From the NCBI GenBank assembly GCA_958450365.1, contig CAUEEP010000657.1, positions 97,423-161,422 on the forward strand: 64,000 nucleotides of DNA, written 5' to 3'. The stretch comes from Mesorhabditis belari (taxonomy: Eukaryota > Nematoda > Chromadorea > Rhabditida > Rhabditidae). Below the pieces are notes generated by a model. The model was not told where the DNA came from. It saw only the letters and a list, made by a program, of their open reading frames with translations, and made no database searches. Below are positions 25,001 to 35,620 of the stretch, one piece after another (the first letter of the stretch is position 1; each line of letters opens with the position of its first letter). Both the position numbers and the translations under genes were made by a program.

Positions 25001-27767
25001 CACGATCACGATTGGGATGGGTGAGTGCGAAAAAATCGATTTATAGAGTTTTTTGGAAATTTGGGCATCTTTGGCGAAATGATCGATTTCGCTCAAATCC
25101 TGTAACAGAATTTTTTTTTAGAATTATTTTAAGCTTTCAAAAGTTATTCGTTTACTTCTGTGACATCCAGAACTCATAGAAAAACGATAAAAACAAAAAC
25201 TTTCCATATGAAAATCAAAGAAAACCTAGGCAACTTGAAATTTCCAGTCAAGAGTAGAAATTAGCATTTAAATTAGCATTTTTTGCGTGAATTAGCTCCT
25301 GTGACATCCAGAACTCATAGAAAAACGATAAAAACAAAAACTTTTCATAGGAAAATCAAAGAAAACCCGGGGATCTTGAAATTTGAATTTAAGAAAAGAA
25401 ATTAGCATTTAAAATTCCCATTTTTGCGTTAGTTATCTTCTGTGACATCCAGAACTCATAGAAAAGTTATAAAAACGTAAACTTTCCATATGAAAATCAA
25501 AGAAAACCCTGAGATCTTGAAATTTGCCTTTAAAAATTAGCATTTAATTATCCTTAAAAATTAGCATTTAAAAATTATCCTTAAAAATTAGCATTTTTTA
25601 AAATGCCCTTAATTTCCATTTATTTTGCATTAGTTAGCTTCTGTGACATCCAGAACTCATAGAAAAACGATAAAAACATGAACTTTCCATATGGAAATCA
25701 AAGAAAACCCTGAGTTCCTGAAATTTGGATTTAAGAAAAGAAATTAGCATTTAAAATTCCCATTTTTGCGTTAGCTATCTTCTGTGACATCCAGAACTCA
25801 TAGAAATATTAGAAAAAATTGGAAATTTCTCTCAAAAACGGATTTTTCTAAGGCCGGTTTAATTACCCAAGTACTGACCTTATATCGGGGCAGTGTGCCA
25901 GGCGCTGTTTTTTTCCGACACAAAAAGAACGCACAAATTTCCTTTCGGAGTTCAGAACAATCCAGCGCTCGCTATCAGCTTAAGAACCAGCTAGGGGCTA
26001 GGTCTAGCTTAAGACCAGACCAGGGCCGACTGGAACACTTGATCATTGTAGATTGCATTCAAATGTACCCCTTTTCCAGGTGTGATCGCTTTTTATTGGT
26101 TTTCGGGGAAATGGGTGATCAACGGGATCCCGCAAGTTCAACTCTATTACTATTTCGTGCCGATTATCATCGTTTTGATTGGATCGTATTTCATCGCTGA
26201 TCTCTTCTTCGACGTTTATGATATGGCTGTCGATACGACTTTCATTTGCTTCTGTAAGTGTTTTTGAAGGTTTATAGGCTGCATGGCATTCCCAAGTAAG
26301 AAGGGGCTGCCACGCAGTGTCAAAATAACATTAAATCTAAATTTTGCAAGCTCATTAAGCGCTGTGCGCTCCAGATTGAAGATCTGAAAAGCGCTTGCAT
26401 AGCTTTCCTTAGCAGAGTCTGCGTAGCAGCCCCAAGTAAGAAAGGGCTGCCACGCAGTGTCAAAATAAGGTTATAATCAATTTTGGAGTGCTCATTAGGC
26501 GCTGTGCACTCCAGATTGAAGATCTAAAAAGCGCTGGCATAGCTTTCCGTAGCAGAGTCTGCGTAGCAGCCCCAAGTGAGAAAGGGCTGCCACGCAGGGT
26601 CTAAATAATGTTAGATCTAATTTTTCAGTGCTCATTAGGCGCTGTGCGCTCCAGATTGAAGATCTGAAAAGCCCTCAAGCCAGAAGTTCAACTCTTGACT
26701 GTCAATAATATAGGAGAAAAATAGGGCTGCCACGCAATGAACTAAAAGATCGTATCAATCGTTTTCAAAAGTATTCTTCTTGTACAATGCGCTCCAGCTC
26801 AGTTATCTAAGCGTTAATGCGGCAATTTCTTGCATTTAGGCTCGATATTTTTACTCAAAATCGTTCCCGGTCATTCGATTTTTTCGATTTCGATTTTTCG
26901 ATTCGAATTTTTTGCAATTTTTCTTCTCCGATTAGAAATTTGTTTTTAAAAATGCGGCTTTTCCCTTTCCCCTTTCAATGCTGATTCATTTTTGTGTTGG
27001 TAAAGCAAAAATTTTTTCTATTTTTTGTTCGATCATCATTTTTCGAATTTCTCTTTTGTGTGAAAATGCCGCCGAATTAATTTTGTCACTTTCGCAAAAA
27101 ACCGAAAACAAATCATTGCAAAGGGAAAAGTGACATCCAAAATGAGAGATTTTGTTGAAAAATCCTGTTCGAAGCTGAAGTTTAAGCAAGAAAATGCGGT
27201 GAACGAGATCTAGTCGAAAAATTGATGACTATTGGGTTTTCTGAAGAAACTTTAAGCGATTTGGGCATTATGGAAGGCAACTTAAAGAATTCTAACGGTA
27301 GAGTTGGCAAAATTTAACTTTTAGATGCGAAGGATTACGGTAGCTTGAGCACAAGATAGGAAAAGACGAAAATTTTAAAGATAGCCAGCTAAAATTTATG
27401 GATTTTTGGCAGATCTGGAAGTCACGAGAGCTAAATAAAAAGTTTAAATTGCGAAATTTCCAAATTTGACTTTGAGGTCACGGTAGCTTGAGCACAAGAT
27501 AGGAAAAGACGAAATTTTAAAGATAGCCAGCTAAAATTTATGAATTTTTGGCAGATCTGGAAGTCACGAGAGCTAAATAAAAAGTTTAAATTTCGAAATT
27601 TCCAACTTTGACTTTGAGATTACGGTAGCTTGAGCATAAAATAGAAATTTGTGAAAATTTCAGTGGAGGACAGCGAGCAAAACGACGGCAGCCCCGAAAA
27701 GCCTTATTTCATGACGCCAAATTTACTGAAGATTCTCGGGAAGAAAAACGAGCCGACGAAAGCTTGA
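16038..27767 (+). CDS. chtl-1: Choline transporter-like protein (SLC44/CTL family), 18 exons, 805 aa
   Basis: Exons 16038-16393, 17212-17285, 17401-17494, 17609-17690, 17760-17967, 18731-18884, 18929-18992, 19088-19220, 20196-20315, 20378-20477, 21090-21282, 22520-22631, 22776-22881, 24388-24516, 24562-24631, 24876-25020, 26080-26253, 27664-27767. The total is 2418 nt, in frame throughout. CTL proteins are multi-pass plasma or organelle membrane transporters linked to choline/ethanolamine supply. Seen: a His/Pro-rich cytosolic N-terminus (about 1-115); TM1 after [14 protein letters not shown]; a Cys-rich extracellular loop with NGS and NAT glycosylation sequons; a TM block from [12 protein letters not shown] (about 346) to the end; and the family signature [19 protein letters not shown] followed by [11 protein letters not shown] near the C-terminus. 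The start ATG lies 13 nt after a TTTTCATTCAG acceptor, a likely trans-splice site. The symbol follows the single C. elegans homologue, from memory. Confidence 0.95.
16394..17040 (+). repeat. Tandem repeat in CTL intron 1 that copies the exon-1 splice donor
   Basis: Units of about 140 bp, each with CTGGAAGTCAC or CTGGAGGTCAC and the string ACGAAAAGGTATCCTAAGG, or close variants, at about 16,527, 16,670, 16,807 and 16,949. That string is identical to the real exon 1/intron 1 junction at 16,386-16,404. The repeat therefore arose from, or was seeded by, the genic donor site. Confidence 0.8.
17691..17759 (-). other. CTL intron 4 (69 nt) carrying an SL-like sequence
   Basis: The short intron contains GTTGCGTAACTAAACCGG immediately before its TTTTAG acceptor, the reverse complement of the SL-like GGTTTAGTTACGCAAC. 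No oriented GTGNNNTCCAG is found 60 nt away on that strand, so this is a solitary SL-like copy. Confidence 0.6.
18000..18720 (-). repeat. SL-bearing repeat family A, block 2 (CTL intron 5)
   Basis: Five units equivalent to those at 14.5-15.9 kb. The minus-strand SL-like cores lie near 18,062, 18,206, 18,349, 18,491 and 18,634. The intron is otherwise ordinary, with donor GTTAGT and acceptor TTCCAG. Confidence 0.85.
19244..20170 (+). repeat. 500-bp dispersed repeat, copies B and C in tandem (CTL intron 8)
   Basis: Copy B (19,244-19,662) lacks the 3' end present in copy C (19,663-20,170). Both match elongin C intron copy A at 441-940, including the GGTTCGACTCC B-box-like stretch and the terminal TAATCGCTCGC..GTCTAGCACA element. 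Confidence 0.8.
20510..20990 (+). repeat. About 72-bp tandem repeat (CTL intron 10)
   Basis: Six or so units of AAATCCCTCTAGACGGTCTA-type sequence, each with GTGAGCTCCAG or GTGATCTCCAG. The unit is about half the usual 141 bp. Confidence 0.8.
21310..21735. repeat. 12-bp GC-rich minisatellite (GGAGCTGGAGGCC) and inverted repeat
   Basis: Twelve or so copies of CTGGAGGCC(A/G)GAG at about 21,337-21,500 inside CTL intron 11, followed by AGGC/AGCTA low-complexity sequence. At about 21,680-21,725 there is a perfect small inverted repeat, TAGCTTTAGCTTCTGATG and its complement. Confidence 0.8.
21740..22000 (-). repeat. SL-bearing repeat family A, block 3 (CTL intron 11)
   Basis: Two units with CTGGATATCAC and the minus-strand SL-like GGTTCAATTACG near 21,748 and 21,893, equivalent to blocks 1 and 2. 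The sequence between this and the telomere-like array at 22.3 kb is AG/CTG-rich low-complexity DNA. Confidence 0.8.
22300..22445 (-). repeat. Interstitial telomere-like array (CCTAAG)n in CTL intron 11
   Basis: CCTAAG units (minus strand TTAGGC-type) mixed with CCTGAG and CCAGAG variants, consistent with a degenerating nematode telomere repeat. Confidence 0.7.
22915..24170. repeat. Three minisatellites in CTL intron 13
   Basis: 22,915-23,160 is a 12-bp CCTAGGGCAA/CCTAGGTCAA array. 23,285-23,500 is a 33-36 bp array, CTTGATGATCTTCCCAGAGC. 23,890-24,165 is a GC-rich GGTCGGCTGGTCGGTCGGCA array. The intron runs 22,882-24,387. Open frames across these arrays are artefacts. Confidence 0.85.
25140..25872 (+). 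repeat. 140-bp repeat array in CTL intron 16, ending in an SL1-like sequence
   Basis: Five GTGACATCCAGAACTCATAG units at about 25,160-25,784 with conserved CATATGAAAATCAAAGAAAA. The same array lies in inverted orientation at 31,440-32,235. The last motif (25,784-25,794) is followed after 61 nt by GGTTTAATTACCCAAGT (25,856-25,872), identical to the first 17 nt of nematode SL1. Confidence 0.85.
25784..25872 (+). promoter_or_regulatory. Candidate PSE plus SL1-like start (composite element)
   Basis: GTGACATCCAG at 25,784-25,794, a 61-nt spacer, then GGTTTAATTACCCAAGT. The spacing suits a SNAPc-type element upstream of an SL RNA start. An SL RNA gene should then show TTTGAG, a GT donor and a downstream Sm site. 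The sequence instead continues ACTGACC, so it is a pseudo- or variant SL gene, or a coincidental promoter-linked sequence. Confidence 0.45.
26270..26830 (+). repeat. 130-150 bp tandem repeat (CTL intron 17)
   Basis: GGGCTGCCACGCAGTGTCAA units, each with GTGCGCTCCAG or GTGCACTCCAG at 26,364, 26,514 and 26,644 and a degenerate copy near 26,788. The intron continues to 27,663 with a second repeat at about 27,240-27,640 (CTGGAAGTCACGAGAGCTAA). Confidence 0.8.
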
Positions 27768-27829
27768 ATATGTTGAAAATCACTTTTTTTTCACATTTTT
27801 CACATATTTTTGTACATACAACCATGGGT

Positions 27830-28480
27830 GTCCCCTAATCTACTTAAAACTTGAATCCAGCCTTTAATCTTTGCGAATCCGGTAGTGTGCGCTCCAGCTA
27901 GCGTGTTAAACTTTGAATTTTTGTGATATTTCTCTTTTCCGCCATTTTACAGCCCCAGTCCCAAATCTATCATACTGTAACTTCTAGAAATGCAGATTTC
28001 CATCAAATCACTGCACCAATCACTCCGGTGCGCTCCAGCTAGCGTATTAGACTTTGATTTTCTGCGATATCTTTGTTTTCCGCCATTTTATAGCACCAGC
28101 CCCAAATCTATCGTACTGTAACTGCTGGAAATTCAGATTTCTGTCAAACCATTGTACCAATCACTCCCGTGCACTCCAGCTAGCGTGTTAGACTCTGAAT
28201 TTTTGTGATATCTCTCTTTTCCGCCATTTTACAGCCCCAGTCCCAAATCTATCATACTGTAACTTCTTGAAATTCCGATTTCTGTCAAATCACTGCACCA
28301 ATCACTCCCGTGCACTCCAGCTAGCGTGTTAGACTTTGAATTTTTGTGATATCTCTCTTTTCCGCCATTTTATAGCTCCAGTCCCAAATCTATCGTACGG
28401 TAACTGCTAAAAATTCCGATTTCCATCAAATCACTGCACTAATCGTTCCCGTGCGCTCCAGAATCTAGCATTACGACGAA
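27830..28480 (+). repeat. 141-bp tandem repeat just downstream of the CTL gene
   Basis: GTGCGCTCCAGCTAGCGTGT motifs at 27,897, 28,028, 28,169, 28,310 and 28,451 (steps 131, 141, 141, 141). Begins about 60 bp after the CTL stop region. Confidence 0.85.
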
Positions 28481-29400
28481 ACTTTCGACATTCCATTAAT
28501 GGCGGCGGAGAAAATCGAGTAGTCGCCTCAGCGACTGGGGGAGGGGACTGGGGGAGGGGACTGGGGAGGTGTTGAATAATTCGTGCGCCGCGCTCCCCTT
28601 TTACCCCGCTTATTTACCCACTTTGGGGCAGGGGCTCGATTTTCCTTGGACCTCAGTCTCGCCATTTCCGCCAGTCCTAGGGTCACTCGATACCCAGCCA
28701 GTCTATCCATTTTCTCATTTTCTCATTTTCTCACCTATCCCACTTTTCATGCGCTTTCCCGGCGACGTGCATTCCAGATCGATGATTCCCAAAATATTTT
28801 CCCCATTTGATCAAAAGAATTTCGTTCTTTTTGTCCAAAATCGATTCTCGAAAAATTTTTTTTTTTTTGCGAATTTACGGGTTTTCTTTTCGTTTTTTTC
28901 ATTTGTGCATTCCAATTTGGGTTTTTTATTTTAACATTTTCTCAGAAATCATTCTAGTCTCGAGATTTTTGCTTGATCGCTAAAATTCGAATCAATATTG
29001 TTCTTTTCTCATCCAAACAAAGTATGAAATCGGCTGTACTTTGAGCCAGTAAACGCCAACGATCTGGCAAACTGAAAACAAAGAAATCAGGGCTAGATGG
29101 CGTGCGTTTACAAAAGAAATTCAGAGCACAAAGTACAAAAACGAAATTTTTTTCGTTTTTGATCGATTCACTAAATGAATATTTGGTATTTATAAAAATT
29201 TGTTTATTTTAAAAATTTGCATTTATTTAATTCAATTTGCATTCATTTATTCAATTTGCATTCATTTATTCAATTTGCATTCATTCCTCATTTATTTTTT
29301 ATTTTTTTCAATTTTTTCTTAAGTGCCTATCTTTTTTAGTGAAAAAAAACGAAAAAATCATCTTTTTTCATCGATTTTTTAAATTCAAGCCATTATTTTG
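28481..29400. other. Spacer with GC-rich patch and one palindromic element
   Basis: GGGGACTGGGGGAGG triplication at about 28,535-28,570, a GC-rich patch to about 28,760 that may be regulatory but has no recognised exon, then AT-rich sequence with (TTTATTCAATTTGCATTCA)n at about 29,220-29,290. A palindromic TGTACTTTG...TAAACGC element lies at 29,035-29,137. Confidence 0.45.
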
Positions 29401-30260
29401 ATTTCTTAATAAAATTATTAAAGAAATTTTTCGCGAAAACTTTAAATTGGAAGTCACGTAGGTAGAAAAAAAGGTTTTCAAATGGAAAAATTAAATTTAA
29501 AATTTTTCGGAAAGCTGAATCAAAAGCTGAAAAATGAGCTGAATCATCAAAATCATTAAAATCATAAAAAAAAATCAGAAACCCTTTCTCTATCATTTCC
29601 AATCACTCTGTGCATTCCAGGAAGCGATTTGCCGGCGAATCCAGATCGCTCAGATCGGCGAATCGATCAGAATTCACCCATTCTCAATAGCTACTAACTG
29701 GTTATTTTCTAGAATCACTGCAATGGGCTCAGATCGAATCCAGCATATTCTGTGCCTCCCAGGACCTGAGAAAATTCAAGAAGATCTGCCTGAATCTCGA
29801 TCAGAGCTCCAGAATTCACCCATTCTCAATAGCTACTAACTCGTTATTTTCTAGAATCACTGCAATGGGCTCAGATCGAATCCAGCATATTCTGTGCCTC
29901 CCAGAACTCCAGAAAGTCGAAGAAGATCTGCCCGAATCTCAGTCTTAGCTTCAGAATTCATCCATTCTGAATAGGTTCTTGAGGAGAAACACAGGGTTTT
30001 CTGGGGAAATTATTATTATAAAATTATTAAAGAAATTTGCGAAAATTTTTTGCGAAAACTTTAAATTGGAAGTCACGTAGGCAGAAAAAAAGGTTTTCAA
30101 ATGGAAAAATTAAATTTAAAATTTTTCGAAAAGCTGAATCAAAAGCTGAAAAATGAGCTGAATCATCAAAATCATTAAAATCATAAAAAAAAAATCAGAA
30201 ACCCTTTCTCTATCATTTCCAATCACTCTGTACATTCCAGGAAGCGATTTGCCGACGAAA
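29400..30260. repeat. Duplicated 230-bp segment and 146-bp repeat
   Basis: The segment 29,407-29,635 (TAAATTGGAAGTCACGTAGG...CATTCCAGGAAGCGATTTGC) recurs at 30,014-30,250. Between the two, a 146-bp unit (AATTCACCCATTCTCAATAG...) is repeated at about 29,670-29,815 and 29,815-29,960. Confidence 0.8.
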
Positions 30261-30759
30261 ATGCTATAGGTTCTTGAGGAGAAACACAGGGTTTTTTTGG
30301 GGAACTCGTGTGGAGGCGGGGCGAGCGCCTTTCTTTCCTTCCTCTCATTTCGCAACGAAAACAATGACTCACCGAGGATTTTTTTCGCGATTTCGGCTTT
30401 CCTGGAACTCATTTCAGCTATTTTTACTCATTCTTTGTTAGTCAGACCGCATTTTTTCTCAATCCAATATCGAAATCCGTTGTCTTACGAAATTTTTCAA
30501 TTTCCATTTAAATTTAGGCCGAGATTTTATGATTTTCAGTGAAGCTGGATGTCACAGAATGGTTTATAACTAAAATTTACATCATTTTGGCATCATTTGA
30601 TTTTTTGATTTTTTTGATTTTTTTTTGGTCAACTTAGTCGAAAAATTTAAAATCAAAATTTTCCGAATGAAATCATCAAATCGACGTTTCGTGTTGTCCA
30701 GTTTGACGATTCCAATTGTTTACAGTTTACAGAAACGTCATTTGGGGTCAGGATTGGGG

Positions 30760-31075
30760 GCAAAAGGCTATCGAATGAGCTAGGAGATAGGGAGACGGCT
30801 AGGAGCTAGGGAAACAAAGCTAGGAGCTAGAGAAACAGCTAGGAAACAAAGCTAGGAGCTAGGGAAACAGCTGGAGCTAGGGAAACAAGGCTAGGAGCTT
30901 GGAAACAAGGCTAAGAGCTAGAGAAACAGCTAGGAGCTAGGGAAACAGCTAGGAGCTAGGAAACAAGGCTAGGAGCTAAGAAACAAGGCTAGGAGCTAGG
31001 AAACAAGGCTAGGAGCTAGGGAAATAGCTAGGAACCAGGGAAACAGCTAGGAGATAGGGAAACAATGCTAGAATG
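30760..31075. repeat. Minisatellite (GCTAGGAGCTAGGGAAACA)
   Basis: Irregular units of 17-21 bp. No coding content. A short purine-rich run follows at 31,078-31,140. Confidence 0.8.
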
Positions 31076-31439
31076 GTTTGCGGAAGGGAAAAGACAAAGG
31101 GAAAAGACAAAGGGAAAAAGGCAAAAAGAGGAGAAAGGCTTAAAAGAGTGTGGAAAATGGTGTCAACTGAATATCCTTTTCTTTATCGCATCGATCTTTC
31201 CCTCCCCAAATCCTAATCTTTTAGTTCTCTCAAAATGCCATCTGTCAATGGATTCTGACAAAGAATCTCGAATAGATTTTATCGATTTTCTCGATTTTTG
31301 CTGTTTTCAGAGTCTTTGTTTTGTTTCTTTTGTTTCTTTTGTTTTTTTTTGTTTGTTTTGTTTCTTTCTTTTGCTTGTTTTAACCGCATAAACGTCTTAA
31401 TGCTCTTTAAATGCTAATTTCTTTTCTTAATTTCTTTCT

Positions 31440-32235
31440 TTCTTTTCAAATTTCAAGATCCGCGGATTTTCTTTGATTTTCATATGGAAAGTTCATGTTT
31501 TTATCGTTTTTCTATGAGTTCTGGATGTCACAGAAGCTAACTCATAGAAAATAAATGGAAATTGAAAGCATTTAAAAAATGCTAATTTTTAAGTATAATT
31601 TTTAAATGCTAATTTTTAAAGGCACATTTTAAGATCCCAGGGTTTTCTTTGATTTCCATATGGGAAGTTTATGTTTTTATCGTTTTTCTATGGGTTCTGG
31701 ATGTCACAGAAGCTAACTAATGCAAAAAAATGCTAATTTAAATGCTAATTTCTTCTCTTGAATGGAAATTTCAAGTTGCCAGGGTTTTCTTTGATTTTCA
31801 TATGGGAAGTTTATGTTTTTATCGTTTTTCTATGGGTTCTGGATGTCACAGAAGCTAACTAATGCAAAAAATGCTAATTTAAATGCTAATTTCTTCTCTT
31901 GATGGAGATTTCAAGTTGCCAGGGTTTTCTTTGATTTTCATATGAAAAATTTATGTTTTTATCGTTTTTCTATGAGTTCTGGATGTCACAGAAGCTAGTT
32001 AATGCAAAAAGATGGAAATTGAAAGCATTTAAAACGATTTTTAATTCTTAAGGATAATTTTTAGATGCTAATTTTTAAGCCTAATTTTTAAATGCTAATT
32101 TTTAAGGATATTTTTAAATGCTAATTTTTAAAGGCACATTTCAAGATCTCAGGGTTTTCTTTGATTTCCATATGGAAACCTTTTGTTTTTATCGCTTTTC
32201 GATGAGTTCTGGATGTCACAGAAGCTAACTAATGC
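31440..32235 (-). repeat. 140-bp repeat array, inverted copy of the CTL intron 16 array
   Basis: Five CTGGATGTCACAGAAGCTAA units with motifs at 31,521, 31,697, 31,839, 31,979 and 32,209. It is the reverse complement of the array at 25,140-25,820, including TTTCTTTGATTTTCATATGG and TTTTTATCGTTTTTCTATGA. Confidence 0.85.
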
Positions 32236-33640
32236 AAAATAAATTAATTCTTTAAGCGCAAAAAAAATCACTCTAAAATCAGTCTAATCGATAGCAAGAG
32301 CAGTAAAATGGGCTTAAAAATGACCGGAAAAGGAGAGCGGGGGAGAAAAAGGAATGACTCGTTTGGGCGGTGCCCCACTTTAGTCATCCTGCTGTCTGCA
32401 TAGAAAATCAATCGATTTGCTTTTTTCATCTAGATTAGATCTAACTTATCTCATTCTTCCTTCCTTTCTTCCTTTCTTTCTTCCTTTGTCCTTTCTTCTA
32501 CCCTTTTTCTTCCCTTTCTCTTCCCTTGCTCTTCCCTTTCTCTTCCGCTTCTTTCTCTTAGCAAGTTAAGGTACCATTGGAAAACTTTCCCATTAGCAAT
32601 CTAACTTTAAGCTCAAATTTCTTGGCATTGAGCTGTCGAATTTCAATCTTTTTAATATCATTAGATTCGTCAAGTCTTTCTCTATCGATTGGTATAAAAA
32701 CTATTCCAATTGGAAAACCCAGTCCCAAGATATTTGAGCTTAAAGATTGCCAATGGGCGCCAATGCCAATGCGTTCCTTATAGACAAGCCCCGCCCTTTT
32801 TTTTCAATTTATGTAGTGACCAGTACAGTCTTGTAGCCTTGATCTTCAAGTACAATGTTGCGAAAATGTTACAGAACAATGCTCGACTTGTTGATTGTTG
32901 AGAGCAGTTCTAGAGTCGTTTCCCCTAATCAACTCGAGCCAATATTCGCCACTCTTTCCATCCTGGACGAGTGAATGGCCTTGCATCCGTCAGACAACTC
33001 TGAAAGGAGAACTCTCACTCTTTCTCATCTCTCATTCTCTTTTCCCATCCATTTCTCTTCATCGACTACACGCTGTGTCTCTGTACACTTAGCAGTTATT
33101 CGAAACAGTTCCTAAAAAGTTCCTAAGCAGCTCCTAAACAGCCTAAAAAGCTCCTAAACCGTTCCTAAACAGTTTCTACAGATTCCTCTGCCTAGCAGCT
33201 TGATTAGAAGCTAGGCAAGCCTGGGGAACGCCTGGAAAGTTCAACTAGAGTTTAGCTAGAGATGAGCTGAGCTAGAGTTGAGCTGAGCTAGAGTTGAGCT
33301 GAGCTAGAGACAGCTGAGCTAGAGACAGCTGAGCTGGCAGCTGAGCTGACAGCTGAGCTAGACATCTTCTAGGTTTTTAGCCTATCAGACTCAAACTAGA
33401 TCAAATATAGGCCTACTTCTGCTCATTTTCCATTTCTATAACTGAATTTCCAATCTAAATCCCAATCTAAATCCCAATTTCAATCTAAATTCCCGATTCC
33501 AAAAGAAATTCCCAATTTTCCAATGATCTTTCCCAAGGATTTTGTGATTTTTGTGCAAGCTGGATGTCACAATAGAGTTTACAACTAAAATCCCGACACT
33601 AAGCCGATCGGTTCAATTACCCAATCTAGCCGCTACCTTT
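32236..33640. other. Spacer with pyrimidine tract and short repeats
   Basis: A (CTTCCCTTTCTCTTCC) pyrimidine tract at about 32,455-32,560, TTCCTAAA/GCTCCTAAA runs at about 33,100-33,180 and a GAGCTAGAGTTGAGCTGA array at 33,245-33,365. An SL-like GGTTCAATTACCCAAT lies at about 33,611. No gene recognised. Confidence 0.5.
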
Positions 33641-34530
33641 CCCCTCACCTTTCTCGAGCTCCACTTTGTCAGCATTACATTTTGAAGGGAAATTCTTGCA
33701 TTCTGGAGCGCACAGGGCACTTGCTGCACAAATTTTCGCAAATTCTTTGCTTTTTAAAATTTTTGATTTTTTTGATTTTTCGATTTTTTCATTTTTTCAT
33801 TTTTTCGATTTTTTTTAAAACACTGATTTTTCGGTTTTTTCGACTTAATTAGCTTCTGTGCGCTCCAGATTGAATAAAAGTTGCTTAAAAAATTAATCAA
33901 CGACTGATTTCTAGGCGTTTTTCAAGTCGAAAAGCTACCGAGAGTAATAGCCGATCACTGAGCCTAAGACCAAGAAGCCCGGCAATCCCAGGAAGCCCAG
34001 CAATCCCAGGAAGCTCAGAAAGAACCCTGTTTTCAATCTAACTCTTCTGATTTGGCGCTTTTCGAATCGTTTTTCCTTTCGACTACACTCTGCGTCTCTG
34101 TACGCCGTCACTCTATAAATGCTCGCCGCCTTTTCTTTTCCGTCACTGCCCCCTTTGGGGCTGGGGGTGACTACCATCTGGACAACACACACACACACAC
34201 CCGTTCGCGAACCTTCCTTCCTTTTGGCGCTCAAATCGCCTTGCGCGCGCTCCCCTACAACCCGGCGATCGATTTCGCCGCCCTTTCCTCGAGTTCCACC
34301 TTGTCAGTATTGCATTTTGATGGGAAATTTTTGCATTCTGGAACGCACAACACCCTTTCGAAATAAATTTTCCCAATTTCTTCGCTTTTAAAATTTTTTG
34401 ATTTTTCGATTTTCGATTTTTCGATTTTTTTGATTTTTTTCAAAACGCTTATTTTTTCGTTTTTTTTAATTTAATTAGCTTCTGTGCGTTCCAGATTGAG
34501 AAAAAAATGACTTAAAATTGATCGACTATT
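33640..34530 (+). repeat. Imperfect duplication with a TATA-like site and (CA)n
   Basis: Sequence at about 33,655-33,880 (CTTTGTCAGCATTACATTTTG ... GTGCGCTCCAGATTGA) is repeated at about 34,285-34,500. A related CGACTACACTCTGCGTCTCTGTAC occurs at about 33,062 and 34,080. TCTATAAATGC (about 34,112) and a CACACACACACA run (about 34,187-34,201) lie between. It may be promoter-derived, but no adjacent coding exon was found. Confidence 0.5.
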
Positions 34531-34779
34531 GAATAATGGACGCTTTTCGAGCTGCCCCCGAGTCGTATCTCTTGTTATCAGTTGAAAAAAATCAAAAAAA
34601 TCCAGCGAAAAGCGTTTTCTTTTTTAACCGTTCGACCACCACCTATTTTTACACTTTTCTAATTCAAAAATGAAAGAAAAAACCTATTTTTTGATCAGTT
34701 AAACTTGAGAATTTGAATCTTTTTTGGTGATCTCTTTTTTAGTGATTTTATTTTGACTTTTATTTTGTACTTTGGTGTT

Positions 34780-35620
34780 GTACAAAGTACTGTTAGGCTA
34801 CAAAGTACTGCTAGGCTACAAAGTACTGTTAGGCAAGTACTGGTAGGTTTGGGGAAGTACTGGTTGGCTTGGGGAAGTACTGTTAGGCTTGGGGAAGTAC
34901 TGGTTGGCTTGGGGAAGTACTGCTAGGCTTGGGGAAGTACTGGTTGGCTTGGGGAAGTACTGGTTGGCTTGGGGAAGTACTGCTAGGCTTGGGGAAGTAC
35001 TGGTTGGCTTGGGGAAGTACTGGTTGGCTTGGGGAAGTACTGCTAGGCTTGGGGAAGTACTGGTTGGCTTGGGAAGTACTGGTTGGCTTGGGGAAGTACT
35101 GCTAGGCTTGGGGAAGTACTGGTTGGCTTGGGGAAGTACTGGTTGGCTTGGGGAAGTACTGCTAGGCTTGGGGAAGTACTGGTTGGCTTGGGGAAGTACT
35201 GGTTGGCTTGGGGAAGTACTGCTAGGCTTGGGGAAGTACTAGTTGGCTTGAGGAAGTACTGGTTGGCTTACTGTTAGGTTTGGGGAAGTACTGGTTGGCT
35301 TGGGGAAGTACTGGTTGGCTTGGGGAAGTACTGGTTGGCTTGGGGAAGTACTGGTTGGCTTGGGGAAGTACTGCTTGGCTTGGGGAAGTACTGGTTGGCT
35401 TGGGGAAGTACTGGTAGGTTTGGGGAAGTACTGGTTGGCTTGGGGAAGTACTGGTTGGCTTGGGGAAGTACTGCTTGGCTTGGGGAAGTACTGGTTGGCT
35501 TGGGGAAGTACTGTTAGGTTTGGGGAAGTACTGCTAGGCTTGGGGAAGTACTGGTTGGCTTGGGGAAGTACTGCTAGGCTTGGGGAAGTACTGGTTGGCT
35601 TGGGGAAGTACTGCTTGGCC
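34780..35620. repeat. 20-bp minisatellite, about 40 copies (GGGGAAGTACTGGTTGGCTT)
   Basis: A very homogeneous array with ordered variants (CTGCTAGGCTT, CTGGTTGGCTT) that form a 60-bp higher-order unit over part of its length. Open frames in it (GKYWLAWGST) are artefacts. Confidence 0.9.

Noticed and set aside
25856..25960. A functional SL1 RNA gene
   Set aside because: Only the first 17 nt match; the rest of the leader, the GT donor after it and a clear Sm site are missing. Kept as an SL-like finding only.
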